A DNA stretch of 64,000 bases from Aminobacter carboxidus (GTDB lineage: Bacteria > Pseudomonadota > Alphaproteobacteria > Rhizobiales > Rhizobiaceae). The stretch is from contig NZ_JACZEP010000002.1 of assembly GCF_014863355.1 (NCBI RefSeq), positions 434,001 through 498,000 on the forward strand. The letters are read 5' to 3'. Numbering within the stretch: the first letter of the stretch is position 1; each line of letters opens with the position of its first letter. Both the position numbers and the translations under genes were made by a program. Positions 9,562 through 18,024 of this stretch are shown in pieces. Below the pieces are notes generated by a model. It was given only the letters and a program-made list of their open reading frames with translations, was not told where the DNA came from and searched no databases.

Positions 9562-10719
9562 ATGCTGCATGTTCTGTACCTGGTGCACGATGTTTCCGAC
9601 CCGGCAGTTCGTCGACGGATCATCATGCTCAAGGCCGGTGGCGCGCGCGTTACGCTCGCTGGTTTCCGCCGGACGCAGGAACTCGAAGACGTCGAAGGTG
9701 TGACACCGATCGACCTTGGTCATACGCGTGACGGCCGCTTCGCACAGCGGCTGGGCGCTGTTGCCATGGCAGCGACACGCATTGCCGCGTCGCTGAAAGC
9801 GGTCGACGCTCCCGACGTGATCGTCGCCCGCAATCTCGAAATGCTGGCGCTGGCGCAACGTGCCCGCAGCGCATTCTCATCCGCCGCGCCTGTTATCTAC
9901 GAGTGCCTCGACATCCACCGGCTGGTGCTGCGCGAGGATGTTCTGGGCAAGAGCCTGCGCGGCGCCGAGCGGCTGCTCGGACGCAATGTCGGCCTGCTGC
10001 TGACCAGTTCGCCGGCCTTCGTCAGGCACTATTTCCAAAGGTTCGGCCAGATCGATGCCCCCATCGAGTTGGTCGAAAACAAGCTGCTGGAACTGGAACC
10101 GCGAACCGAGGTGGCGCCGTCGCCGGTACCATCGCTACCTTGGAAGATCGGCTGGTTTGGAGCGCTGCGCTGCCGCAAGTCGCTCGAACTGCTGGCCGAT
10201 TTCACGCGTGGCGCGGATGGCCGCTTCGAGCTTGTGATGCGCGGGCGTCCGGCACTTTCGGAGTTTCCGGATTTCCATGGTCTGGTCGAATCCGCGCCCC
10301 ATTTGGCGTTTAGAGGTGCCTATCGAAACCCCGAGGACATGGCCGACATCTATTCGCAGGTACATTTCTCATGGGCGATCGACTTCTTCGAGGAAGGGCA
10401 GAACTCGACATGGCTTCTGCCCAACCGGCTCTATGAGGGCTGCCGCTTCGGCACGGTGCCGATCGCCATGGCAGGCACCGAGACGGCCAGCTTCCTCGAA
10501 CGCCAGCAGATCGGGCTGGTGCTTCCCGAGCCGTCGATCGCAGCATTGACGCAAACGTTCTCGGGCATGACGGCTGAACGCTACGCGGCTCTTCGCGCCG
10601 GCGTGCTTGCCCGCGACCAGGCGACCTGGATCTGCGACCGCTCCGATTGCCAGGCGCTGGTGGCGAGGCTCGAACGCGTCGCAGCCGAGAACGGCACCGC
10701 TCGCGCCATCGCCGCGTAA
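9562..10719 (+). CDS. exoL: ExoL-like glycosyltransferase
   Basis: A 385-residue GT-B-like protein that starts MLHVLYLVHDVSDPAVRRRI. The C-terminal domain runs from PWKIGWFGALRCRKSLELL (about residue 195) to the donor-site region WLLPNRLYEGCRFGTVPIAM near residue 290. It is followed by exoA, exoM, exoO, galU and exoP in the order I recall from S. meliloti, which makes ExoL (a beta-1,4-glucosyltransferase step in the backbone) the best match. ATG 9562 gives the conserved beta-strand start; the open frame extends 22 codons further upstream without family features. Confidence 0.75.
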   Translation: MLHVLYLVHDVSDPAVRRRIIMLKAGGARVTLAGFRRTQELEDVEGVTPIDLGHTRDGRFAQRLGAVAMAATRIAASLKAVDAPDVIVARNLEMLALAQRARSAFSSAAPVIYECLDIHRLVLREDVLGKSLRGAERLLGRNVGLLLTSSPAFVRHYFQRFGQIDAPIELVENKLLELEPRTEVAPSPVPSLPWKIGWFGALRCRKSLELLADFTRGADGRFELVMRGRPALSEFPDFHGLVESAPHLAFRGAYRNPEDMADIYSQVHFSWAIDFFEEGQNSTWLLPNRLYEGCRFGTVPIAMAGTETASFLERQQIGLVLPEPSIAALTQTFSGMTAERYAALRAGVLARDQATWICDRSDCQALVARLERVAAENGTARAIAA

Positions 10720-10745
10720 CTTCCAACGGATCACAGACAAACAGC

Positions 10746-11735
10746 ATGACCGAGACCAACTCCAGCATCATCGTCATTCCGTGCCTCAATGAGGAGCGCC
10801 ATATCGGCGGTCTTCTGGCCCAGCTTCGGCCGGCAGCACAGCGGGTCGGGGCTCGTATCATTGTCGCCGACGGCGGCAGCCGCGATGGCACGCGCGCCAT
10901 CGTTGCCCGCGTTGCGGCAGTCGACGACAACGTCGTGCTGATCGACAATCCCGCGCGTATCCAAAGTGCTGCCGTCAACCTCGCGGTCGAGCTTTGCGGC
11001 GACGGCACCGATTACCTCATCCGCATCGACGCCCATGGCGGCTATCCTGACGACTATTGCGATCAGCTGATCGAAGAGGCGAAGGAAACCGGGGCTGACT
11101 CGGTCGCGGTGTCGATGCTGACCGAAGGCAACGGCACCGTCCAGCAGGCGGCGGCGGCGGCGCAGAATTCGAAGCTGGGAACCGGGGGCTCCAAGCACAG
11201 GCATGGTTCGCAAGGCGAATGGGTCGACCACGGCCATCACGCCCTGATCCGCATTGCCGCGTTCCGCGACGTTGGAGGTTACGACGAAAGCTTCAGTCAC
11301 AACGAGGACGCCGAGCTCGACCATCGCCTGCGCGAGGCCGGCTATCGCATCTGGATGAGCGGGCGTACGCGGATGACCTATTTCCCGCGCGCTTCACTTG
11401 GTGGCCTGTTCCGCCAGTATCTCGGCTATGGCAGGGGCCGGGCAAAGAACGTGCTGAAGCATCGCGTCATCCCCAAGCTTAGGCAGATCGCGCCGCTGAT
11501 GGTGGCGCCGGCGGCGTGTCTTGCCCTGCTGTCTTTCGTGCACTGGATCTTCGCAATGCCGTTCCTCGCCTGGGCGGCGATCTGCCTTGGTTATGGCATT
11601 ACCCTTGCCTGGCGCGCCGGCAATCCCGGGCTGGCGCTGGCGGGTGTCTCTGCCATGGTCATGCATTTTGCCTGGTCGCTCGGCTTCTGGTTGCAGTTGC
11701 TGAACGGCCAGCCAGGTCGGCGAGCCGCCGCATGA
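10746..11735 (+). CDS. exoA: ExoA-like succinoglycan glucosyltransferase
   Basis: A 329-residue family 2 glycosyltransferase, the same length as S. meliloti ExoA (about 330), which adds the beta-1,3-linked glucose next to the primer galactose. It has SSIIVIPCLNEERHIGGLL, the DGGSRDGT motif near residue 40, IRIDAHGGYPDDY near residue 93, and the C-terminal GYDESFSHNEDAELDHRLREAGY motif (in parts, around residue 180). Two or three hydrophobic helices at the C-terminus (about residues 245-320) would anchor it to the inner membrane. ATG 10746 begins just before the first beta strand. The stop overlaps exoM by 4 bases. Confidence 0.85.
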   Translation: MTETNSSIIVIPCLNEERHIGGLLAQLRPAAQRVGARIIVADGGSRDGTRAIVARVAAVDDNVVLIDNPARIQSAAVNLAVELCGDGTDYLIRIDAHGGYPDDYCDQLIEEAKETGADSVAVSMLTEGNGTVQQAAAAAQNSKLGTGGSKHRHGSQGEWVDHGHHALIRIAAFRDVGGYDESFSHNEDAELDHRLREAGYRIWMSGRTRMTYFPRASLGGLFRQYLGYGRGRAKNVLKHRVIPKLRQIAPLMVAPAACLALLSFVHWIFAMPFLAWAAICLGYGITLAWRAGNPGLALAGVSAMVMHFAWSLGFWLQLLNGQPGRRAAA

Positions 11736-12655
11736 TGCCAAGCATCGACATCTGCGTCTGCACCTTCAGGCGGCGCGAACTTGCCGACACGCTGCGCTCG
11801 CTGGCGGCGATGGACCTGCCCGAGGGATATCGTATCGGCATTATCGTCGCCGACAATGACGAGGAGCCCAGCGCACGGCCATTGGTTTCGGATCTGGCAC
11901 GCGAACTGTCGCTGCCGGTCCAATATGTCCATTGCCCGGCGCGCAACATCTCGCTTGCCCGCAATGCCTGCCTCGATGCCAGTTCAGCCGACTTCGTCGC
12001 CTTCATCGACGATGACGAGAAGGCGACGGGCTCGTGGCTGAAACGGCTCGTCGATACCGCGCAGGCGACCGACGCCGATGTGGTTCTCGGGCCGGTCAAG
12101 GCGCGTTATGGGGCAGGGGCGCCGGGCTGGATGCAGGTCGGCGACTTCCATTCGACCTACCCGGTGTTCGTCCAGGGCGAGATCCGCACCGGTTATACCT
12201 GCAATGCCTTGCTCAGCATGGGCGCGCCGAGCATCGCCAGACGCCGTTTCAGCCTGGAGCGCGGCCAGTCTGGCGGCGAGGACACCGAATTCTTCGATCA
12301 GGTTCACGGCGCCGGCGGCCGCATCGCCTATGCGCCCGATGCCTGGGTGGAAGAGCCAGTGCCGTCGGCCCGCGCGTCGTTCGCATGGCTTGCCAAAAGG
12401 CGATTTCGGGTCGGGCAGACGCATGGCCGTCTGCTGGCGTCAAAACGGTCCGGCGTCGGCCGGGTGGGAGAACTGGCTCGTGCCTCGGCCAAGGCCGGCT
12501 ACTGCTTTACCGCAGCAGGCCTCACAGCGTTCCAGCCGGTCAGCCGCAACCGCAGCCTGCTGCGTGGCGTGATGCATTTAGGCGTGCTGAGCGGGCTGGT
12601 CGGCGCATGCGAACTGCAACTTTACGGCAGCGCGGGAGGCCAGGATGCAGCCTGA
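11732..12655 (+). CDS. exoM: ExoM-like succinoglycan glucosyltransferase
   Basis: A 307-residue family 2 glycosyltransferase with the ExoM-type start IDICVCTFRRRELADTLRSL, a VADNDEEPSA donor motif near residue 35 and FIDDDEKATGSWL near residue 90. In S. meliloti ExoM (about 309 residues) forms a beta-1,4 glucosyl linkage on the trisaccharide intermediate. Two adjacent ATG codons (11732 and 11735) are both possible starts; the first overlaps the exoA stop as ATGA. The 3' end overlaps exoO by 11 bases, so exoA-exoM-exoO behave as a translationally coupled block. Confidence 0.85.
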   Translation: MMPSIDICVCTFRRRELADTLRSLAAMDLPEGYRIGIIVADNDEEPSARPLVSDLARELSLPVQYVHCPARNISLARNACLDASSADFVAFIDDDEKATGSWLKRLVDTAQATDADVVLGPVKARYGAGAPGWMQVGDFHSTYPVFVQGEIRTGYTCNALLSMGAPSIARRRFSLERGQSGGEDTEFFDQVHGAGGRIAYAPDAWVEEPVPSARASFAWLAKRRFRVGQTHGRLLASKRSGVGRVGELARASAKAGYCFTAAGLTAFQPVSRNRSLLRGVMHLGVLSGLVGACELQLYGSAGGQDAA

Positions 12656-13595
12656 CGTCAGCTTCGTCATCGCCGCCTACAACGCTGAAGCGACGCTCGG
12701 CCGCGCCATCGACAGTGCCCTGGCGCAAGCAGGCGTCACGGTCGAGGTGATTGTCGTCGACGACTGCTCGTTCGACGCAACGCTCGATCTTGCACGGTCC
12801 TATGCCGATCCGCGCGTGCATGTGGTGGCGCTTCAGGCGAATCGCGGTCCAGGCGGGGCGCGCAATGCCGGTCTCGACGCCGCACGCGGCCGCTGGGTGG
12901 CCGTGCTCGATTCCGACGACGCCGTGCTGCCCGGCCGGCTGGCGACCATGATTTCCCGCGCCGAACAGAGCTCTGCCGAGATGGCCGTCGACAACCTCGC
13001 AGTGATTCGAGAGAACGGAACGCCGCCGGAGGTGATGTATCCCGCAAGTTATCTCGAAGAACTGGCGAATCTCACGCTGGCCGACTTCATTGGCGGCAAT
13101 GTCGTCTTCGAATCCACGTTCAATTTTGGTTACATGAAGCCGATCTTCCTCAGGAGCTACCTCGAAGAACATCATCTTCGCTACGACGAGGAGTTGCGCA
13201 TCGGGGAAGATTACATCCTGCTCGCCAGCGCTCTTGCCAAGGGTGGGTGCTGCACCGTCGAACCCGCTGCAGGCTATGCCTATCATGTCCGCAGCGGCTC
13301 GATCTCAAGGGTCCTGGAGCGTCACCACGTCGAGGCGATGCAGCACGCCGATGCCGCCTTCGAAGCAGCCAATAGGCTCGATCCACAGGCGCGAAATGCG
13401 TTCACGCGACGCGCCCGCAGCCTCAGGCAGGCTGCCACATTCCTGTCATTGGTGGAGCACATCAAGCAGCGGTCGCCACTCAAGGCGATCAGAACCGCAC
13501 TGGGGGACCCGGCGGCGGTTCGCCATTTGCGGATGCCGATAGAAGTTCGGCTGCGCCGGATTACCAGGCAGTTCGCATACCGCCCCGGCAAATGA
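12645..13595 (+). CDS. exoO: ExoO-like family 2 glycosyltransferase
   Basis: A 316-residue GT-A enzyme with [30 protein letters not shown] near residue 39, the metal site [11 protein letters not shown] near residue 88 and [18 protein letters not shown] near residue 180. The same late motif occurs in the exoU-like gene at 509-1519, so the two are paralogues. Position between exoM and galU(exoN) favours ExoO, a beta-1,6-glucosyltransferase in S. meliloti; ExoW is the main alternative because the families are close. The start overlaps exoM by 11 bases. Confidence 0.72.
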   Translation: MQPDVSFVIAAYNAEATLGRAIDSALAQAGVTVEVIVVDDCSFDATLDLARSYADPRVHVVALQANRGPGGARNAGLDAARGRWVAVLDSDDAVLPGRLATMISRAEQSSAEMAVDNLAVIRENGTPPEVMYPASYLEELANLTLADFIGGNVVFESTFNFGYMKPIFLRSYLEEHHLRYDEELRIGEDYILLASALAKGGCCTVEPAAGYAYHVRSGSISRVLERHHVEAMQHADAAFEAANRLDPQARNAFTRRARSLRQAATFLSLVEHIKQRSPLKAIRTALGDPAAVRHLRMPIEVRLRRITRQFAYRPGK

Positions 13596-13638
13596 TGCGG
13601 CTGCCCGGAACGGCGAGGACCAAGACGAGGAGAGTTAC

Positions 13639-14553
13639 ATGAGCGAGAGCATTGGCACGATGAAGAAAGTCAGGAAAGCGGTGATCCCGGTGGCGGGCCT
13701 CGGCACGCGGTTCCTTCCCGCGACCAAGTCCATGCCCAAGGAGATGCTGCCCGTCGTCGACAGGCCCGTCGTCCAGTACGCCGTCGACGAGGCGCTGGAA
13801 GCCGGCATCGAGCACATCGTCTTCGTCACCGGCCGCAACAAGGCGGTCATCGAGGACTATTTCGACCTTCATCCCGAACTCGTCGGTACGCTCGAGCAGG
13901 CCGGCAAGGTCGAGCAGATCAAGTCGTTGGAAAGCCTGCTGCCGGTTCCCGGCGCCACCAGCTTCACCCGCCAGCAGGCACCGCACGGCCTCGGCCACGC
14001 CGTCTGGTGTGCCCGCGACATCATCGGCGATGAGCCATTTGCGCTGCTGCTGCCCGACATGGTGTCGTTCGGCAAGCGCGGCTGCCTGGCCGAGATCATG
14101 GAATTGCATGCCCAGTCAGGGGGCAACGTCATTGCCGTCGAGCAATGTGATCCGAGCGAAACCAACAAGTATGGCATCGTCGGCAAGGGCCCCGATGTCG
14201 GTTCGGGCTTCGAGGTCACGGCGATGGTCGAAAAGCCGGCGCCGGCCCATGCGCCGTCGAACTTCTACATCAACGGCCGCTACATCCTGCAGCCGGAGAT
14301 CTTCAATCTGCTGGGCACGCAGAAGCGCGGGGCCGGCGGCGAGATCCAGCTGACCGATGCGATGGTGCGTCTGGCCGCGAGCCAGGCCTTCTTTGCCCGG
14401 CCGTTCAACGGCCGGATGTTCGATTGCGGCTCCAAGGAGGGCTTCATCCAGGCCAACGTCGCCTTCGCGCTGAAGCGGGCGGACATTCGCGACTCCGTCC
14501 TCGATGCCATCCGCGAGATGGTTGCCGAGCACGATCACGTCGCTGCGGCCTGA
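13639..14553 (+). CDS. galU: UTP-glucose-1-phosphate uridylyltransferase (GalU/ExoN)
   Basis: A 304-residue cytosolic enzyme that makes UDP-glucose from UTP and glucose 1-phosphate, the donor for the glucosyltransferases and the substrate of Ugd here. The nucleotidyl transferase signature [22 protein letters not shown] (in parts, about residues 13-34) is intact, as are [12 protein letters not shown] near residue 205 and [11 protein letters not shown] near residue 258. It has the usual length for the family. An aggagag-type ribosome binding site lies about 9 bases before ATG 13639. A hairpin follows the stop. Its place between exoO and exoP matches S. meliloti exoN. Confidence 0.93.
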   Translation: MSESIGTMKKVRKAVIPVAGLGTRFLPATKSMPKEMLPVVDRPVVQYAVDEALEAGIEHIVFVTGRNKAVIEDYFDLHPELVGTLEQAGKVEQIKSLESLLPVPGATSFTRQQAPHGLGHAVWCARDIIGDEPFALLLPDMVSFGKRGCLAEIMELHAQSGGNVIAVEQCDPSETNKYGIVGKGPDVGSGFEVTAMVEKPAPAHAPSNFYINGRYILQPEIFNLLGTQKRGAGGEIQLTDAMVRLAASQAFFARPFNGRMFDCGSKEGFIQANVAFALKRADIRDSVLDAIREMVAEHDHVAAA

Positions 14554-14573
14554 TCGAACCGATTGCCGGTGGG

Positions 14574-14595
14574 GGGTAAGCGACGTCGCTTGCCC
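14574..14595 (+). terminator. Hairpin after galU
   Basis: A perfect 14-bp palindrome (aagcgacgtcgctt, 14578-14591) is flanked by ggg on the left and ccc on the right, with one T.G wobble. As RNA this gives a 9-bp stem with a four-base loop, 20 bases after the galU stop. No T-run follows, so it may be a weak or factor-assisted terminator, or a symmetric protein site upstream of exoP. Confidence 0.45.
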
Positions 14596-14724
14596 TCATT
14601 GGCGTTTCGGCAGTGCCTTGAATGACGTGCCGTTTGGGCACCGTATATGCGTAGCTGAAGTCGGCTGCGCGCCAGAACCCTTCGAGCAGCGGCGACAGCT
14701 GTTCAGGCAAGAACTGGAACGCAG

Positions 14725-17103
14725 ATGAACTATGCCAGCTTTCCTTTCAGCAACCGCCTTCCCGCGTCTCGCGAGGACGCGCGGGAGGGTAGCGACTTCA
14801 TCGATCTCGAACGCCTGCTGGCCATGGCCAAGCGTCAGGCCAAGGTGGTCGGCGTGGGCGCCGTCATAGGCCTGCTGCTCGGGCTCGTCTATCTCCAGAC
14901 GACGCCGCCAAGCTTCACCGCATCGACCCGCGTGCTGATCGACGAGGGCATGAACAAGATGGTCGACGAGGTTTCGGCGACGCCTGTCAACATGCAGACC
15001 GATGCGGCGATCCTCTCCCAGATCGAGATCATCAAGTCGGCGCGGCTTGCCGCCGTTGTGGTGGATAAGCAGAAGCTCGACCAGAACCCGGGTTTCATGC
15101 AGCCGCCGCAATCGCTGCTGTCGACCCTGGTCGGCTATGCCCGCGGCTTCCTCGGGGTATTCCGTTCCGCACCCGAGATCGCCGGCGGTGCCGAGCTCAC
15201 CGATGCGCAACGCAAGGCGATGGCCGAGGCGGCGCGTAAGGAGCAGGCCGTGGCCATGCTCCAGGCCAACATCATGGCCGAGCGCTCCGGCCGCAGCTAT
15301 GTCATCTCGATGGCGTACCGCGCGCACGATCCAAAGCTGGCGGCTGAAATCACCAGGGCCTATGCCGATGCCTTCGTCGCCGACCAGCTCGATGCGAGTT
15401 TCGACGCCACCGAAAAAGCCGCCGTGTGGCTGCAGGGCCGGCTCGAGGAATTGCGTACCAGCTCGCAGAAGGCAGCGCTCGAGGTTGAGAAGTTCCGCGC
15501 CGAGAACGGCCTGGCGGCGGCGCGCGGCGAAACCATCGCCGAGCAGCAGCTGTCCGATCTCAACGCCCAGCTGATCCTGGCGCAGGCCGACACCGCCAAG
15601 GCGCGGGCGCGCTACGAGCAATACCGCACCATCGTCGAGAGCGGACCGGACGCGGCCGTCGGCAACTCGACCTTGTCGGCGGCGGAGGCGGGCAACCCGA
15701 TGATCTCGGAGCTCAAGAAGCGCTATGCCGGCGTGTCGAAGCGTGAGCAGGAAATTTCGGCTGGCTTCGGCCCCAACCACCCGCAGGCCGTGGCCCTGCG
15801 CAAGGAAAAGACTGACCTCGCCAACCAGATATTCCGCGAGCTGAGCCAGCTGTCGGAGACCTACCGCAACGAATTCGAGGTGGCACAGTCGCGCGAGACC
15901 GCGCTGCGCAACAGCGTGTCGGAGGCGACTGGCCAGAATTCCTCCGCCAACCAGGCGCAGGTGCGGCTGCGCGAATTGCAGCAGCAGGCAACGGCACTGA
16001 GCACGCTCTACCAGACTTTCCTGTCGCGCTACGAGGAGGCCTCGCAGCAACGTTCTTTCCCGATCGCCAAGGTCAGGGTGATTTCGGAAGCGACGACGCC
16101 GCGCGGCCCGTCGAGCCCGCGAACTTCTATGGTGTTCGGCCTGGCGCTGGTGCTCGGCGTGGTTCTGGGTGCCGCCTTCGGCGCGCTCAACGAATTCAAC
16201 GAGCGCTTCTTCCGCACCGCCGAGGACGTGCGCGAAAGACTTGGGGTCAAGTTCCTCGGCTATCTGCCGCTCATCGCCTCGAATGACGACAGGAAGGACG
16301 CGGCGAAGACGGCCAACATGGGCACCCCGCCGCCGTCGCGCGCCGCGGAGCTGGCGAAGCGCCGGGCAAGGATGCGCATCGCCGTCGATTCTCCGGCGTC
16401 GATGTTCGCCGAGACGCTGCGCAGCACCAAGATCGCCGGCGACATCGTGCTGCAGGACACGGCCAGCAAGGTTATCGGCGTCATCTCGATGCTGCCCGGC
16501 GAGGGCAAGTCGACGGTAGCCGCCAATCTGGCCGGGCTGATCGCCAGCAATGGTGCAAAGACGCTGCTGATCGACGCCGACCTGCGCAATCCGGGGCTCA
16601 GCCGCAGCCTCGGCATCGATGCCGAGCAAGGTCTCGTCGAGGCCGTGGTCAACGACCAGGGCTGGCAGTCGGTGGTTAAGGTCGACCGCCAGACCAAGAT
16701 GGCGATCGTGCCGGCGGTAGTGCGTGGCCGCTTTTCGCACACCAGCGAACTGCTGTCTTCGGCGGGCATGCGGCGCTTCATCGACGATGCCAAGGCGACG
16801 TTCGACTACATCATCGTCGACCTGCCGCCGCTTGGCCCGGTTGTCGATGCCAAGGCCTTCGCGCCGCTGGCCGACGGTTTCGTGCTGGTCGCCGAATGGG
16901 GTGCCACGCCGCGTCCGCTGGTTCGCTCCGGGCTCGCCGCCGAGCCGCAGATCGCCAGTAAGATTCTCGGCCTCGTGCTCAACAAGGTCGACCTGAAGAA
17001 GCTGCCGCGCTACGGCGCTTATGGCGGCTCCGAGCAGTTCCTGGAACGCTATTCGAGCTACTATGTTGAAAAGAGCGAAGCCAAGGTGAAGGTCGCGACC
17101 TGA
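14725..17103 (+). CDS. exoP: ExoP-like chain-length regulator with bacterial tyrosine kinase domain
   Basis: A 792-residue inner-membrane PCP2a/BY-kinase fusion, close to S. meliloti ExoP (about 786). It sets chain length and links polymerisation to export. TM1 is near residues 45-65 and TM2 near 470-490, with a long periplasmic coiled-coil domain between them. A Pro-rich PCP motif (TTPRGPSSPRTS) lies just before TM2. The cytoplasmic kinase has Walker A MLPGEGKST near residue 588, Walker A' IDADLRNPG near 614 and Walker B YIIVDLPPL near 693. The C-terminal tail has a tyrosine cluster (YGAYGG, RYSSYYVEK), the expected autophosphorylation sites. Confidence 0.92.
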   Translation: MNYASFPFSNRLPASREDAREGSDFIDLERLLAMAKRQAKVVGVGAVIGLLLGLVYLQTTPPSFTASTRVLIDEGMNKMVDEVSATPVNMQTDAAILSQIEIIKSARLAAVVVDKQKLDQNPGFMQPPQSLLSTLVGYARGFLGVFRSAPEIAGGAELTDAQRKAMAEAARKEQAVAMLQANIMAERSGRSYVISMAYRAHDPKLAAEITRAYADAFVADQLDASFDATEKAAVWLQGRLEELRTSSQKAALEVEKFRAENGLAAARGETIAEQQLSDLNAQLILAQADTAKARARYEQYRTIVESGPDAAVGNSTLSAAEAGNPMISELKKRYAGVSKREQEISAGFGPNHPQAVALRKEKTDLANQIFRELSQLSETYRNEFEVAQSRETALRNSVSEATGQNSSANQAQVRLRELQQQATALSTLYQTFLSRYEEASQQRSFPIAKVRVISEATTPRGPSSPRTSMVFGLALVLGVVLGAAFGALNEFNERFFRTAEDVRERLGVKFLGYLPLIASNDDRKDAAKTANMGTPPPSRAAELAKRRARMRIAVDSPASMFAETLRSTKIAGDIVLQDTASKVIGVISMLPGEGKSTVAANLAGLIASNGAKTLLIDADLRNPGLSRSLGIDAEQGLVEAVVNDQGWQSVVKVDRQTKMAIVPAVVRGRFSHTSELLSSAGMRRFIDDAKATFDYIIVDLPPLGPVVDAKAFAPLADGFVLVAEWGATPRPLVRSGLAAEPQIASKILGLVLNKVDLKKLPRYGAYGGSEQFLERYSSYYVEKSEAKVKVAT

Positions 17104-17106
17104 GCC

Positions 17107-17874
17107 TTACGAAAACAGCAGCCGGCCACCCTTGCCGGCGATCCGCACGGCCGTCAGCCGGCCGGTCTTGAAGGCGCCGGTGTCGATGTCGAGCCGGCGG
17201 CCGTCGATGCGTGGATGGTCGACCGGCGTGTGGCCGTGCACGACCCAGCGGTCGAGCCGGCGCGACGCCTCGAAGAACTCCTGCCTGATGTAGATCAGGT
17301 CGTCGTCTTTCTGCTCGAGCAGGGGAACGCCGGGGCGGATGCCGGCATGGACGAACACGAAGCGCTCGGAATAGGCCATGATCGGCAGGGCGCGTATGAA
17401 ATCGATGTGGTCGCGCGGGATGGTGGCTCGTATGTGCTCGTCGAGCTTGCCGTCGCTGCCATAGAGTTCGCCGAGATGTTCGGCGTCGATGCCGTAGGAA
17501 AACAGGGTGCTGCGGGCACCGGTGGACAGCCAGCGTTCCAGCGACAGCCTGCCGTCGAGATAGTCGATCGTCTGCGCCTCGTGGTTGCCTGTCAGGCAGA
17601 TGCGTTCGAAGCCGGCCGGCGGCGGCGCGATCAGATGGTCGAGCACGCGGGCCGAATCCGGGCCGCGGTCGATGTAGTCGCCAAGCATGATGATCAGCTT
17701 GCGGCCGGGCAGCGTGGCAGCGTCGGCGACGATCTTGTGTTCGAGCGACGCCAGCTCCTGGTAGCAGCCATGGACGTCGCCGACGGCATAGACGACCGTA
17801 TCGGACAGGTCGAGTTCGACCCGATCGCGCCTTGCGGACTGTTTCGGCGAACGGAAATTCAGAAAGCTGACCAG
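17107..17874 (-). CDS. Calcineurin-like metallophosphoesterase (PPP family), apparent CTG start
   Basis: A PPP-type metallophosphatase, possibly a Ser/Thr phosphatase or a nucleotide (Ap4A-type) hydrolase. The metal-binding motifs are GDVHGCY (residues 32-38 counted from CTG 17874), GDYIDRGPD near 65, GNHEAQ near 95 and HGHTPV near 217. The first ATG in frame (17688) lies inside GDYIDRG and would delete GDVHG, so the start must be upstream. Between an in-frame TAA (17878-17880) and 17688 there is no ATG, GTG or TTG. CTG at 17874, preceded by cgagg about 8 bases upstream, gives 255 residues, a normal size. It lies convergent to exoP with only 3 bases between the stops. A role in EPS control is possible but unproven. 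Confidence 0.78.
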   Translation of the reverse strand: MVSFLNFRSPKQSARRDRVELDLSDTVVYAVGDVHGCYQELASLEHKIVADAATLPGRKLIIMLGDYIDRGPDSARVLDHLIAPPPAGFERICLTGNHEAQTIDYLDGRLSLERWLSTGARSTLFSYGIDAEHLGELYGSDGKLDEHIRATIPRDHIDFIRALPIMAYSERFVFVHAGIRPGVPLLEQKDDDLIYIRQEFFEASRRLDRWVVHGHTPVDHPRIDGRRLDIDTGAFKTGRLTAVRIAGKGGRLLFS

Positions 17875-17977
17875 TCGTTAGCCTCGCCAGAAAAATGTCG
17901 GGGGCGTCCCGACGCCGGGCACGGACCGTGCTTCAGACAGCACAATGCGCGGCAGCCGTTTCCGTTTCCTGAATGCT

Positions 17978-18005
17978 GCCGGCAATGTCGGTGGAAATTG
18001 CCGGC
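17978..18005 (-). terminator. Hairpin downstream of the histidine kinase gene
   Basis: Perfect 9-bp arms (gccggcaat at 17978-17986 and attgccggc at 17997-18005) with a 10-base loop. It lies about 20 bases beyond the kinase stop on the minus strand and before the metallophosphoesterase. No U-tract is evident. Confidence 0.5.
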
Positions 18006-18024
18006 GTGCGGGTCGGCAGTGCTT

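Noticed and set aside
14596-16740. Long open frame of about 714 codons on the minus strand opposite exoP
   Set aside because: It mirrors exoP codon structure in high-G+C DNA, has His/Arg/Gly-rich composition and no domain. exoP on the plus strand has all expected motifs.
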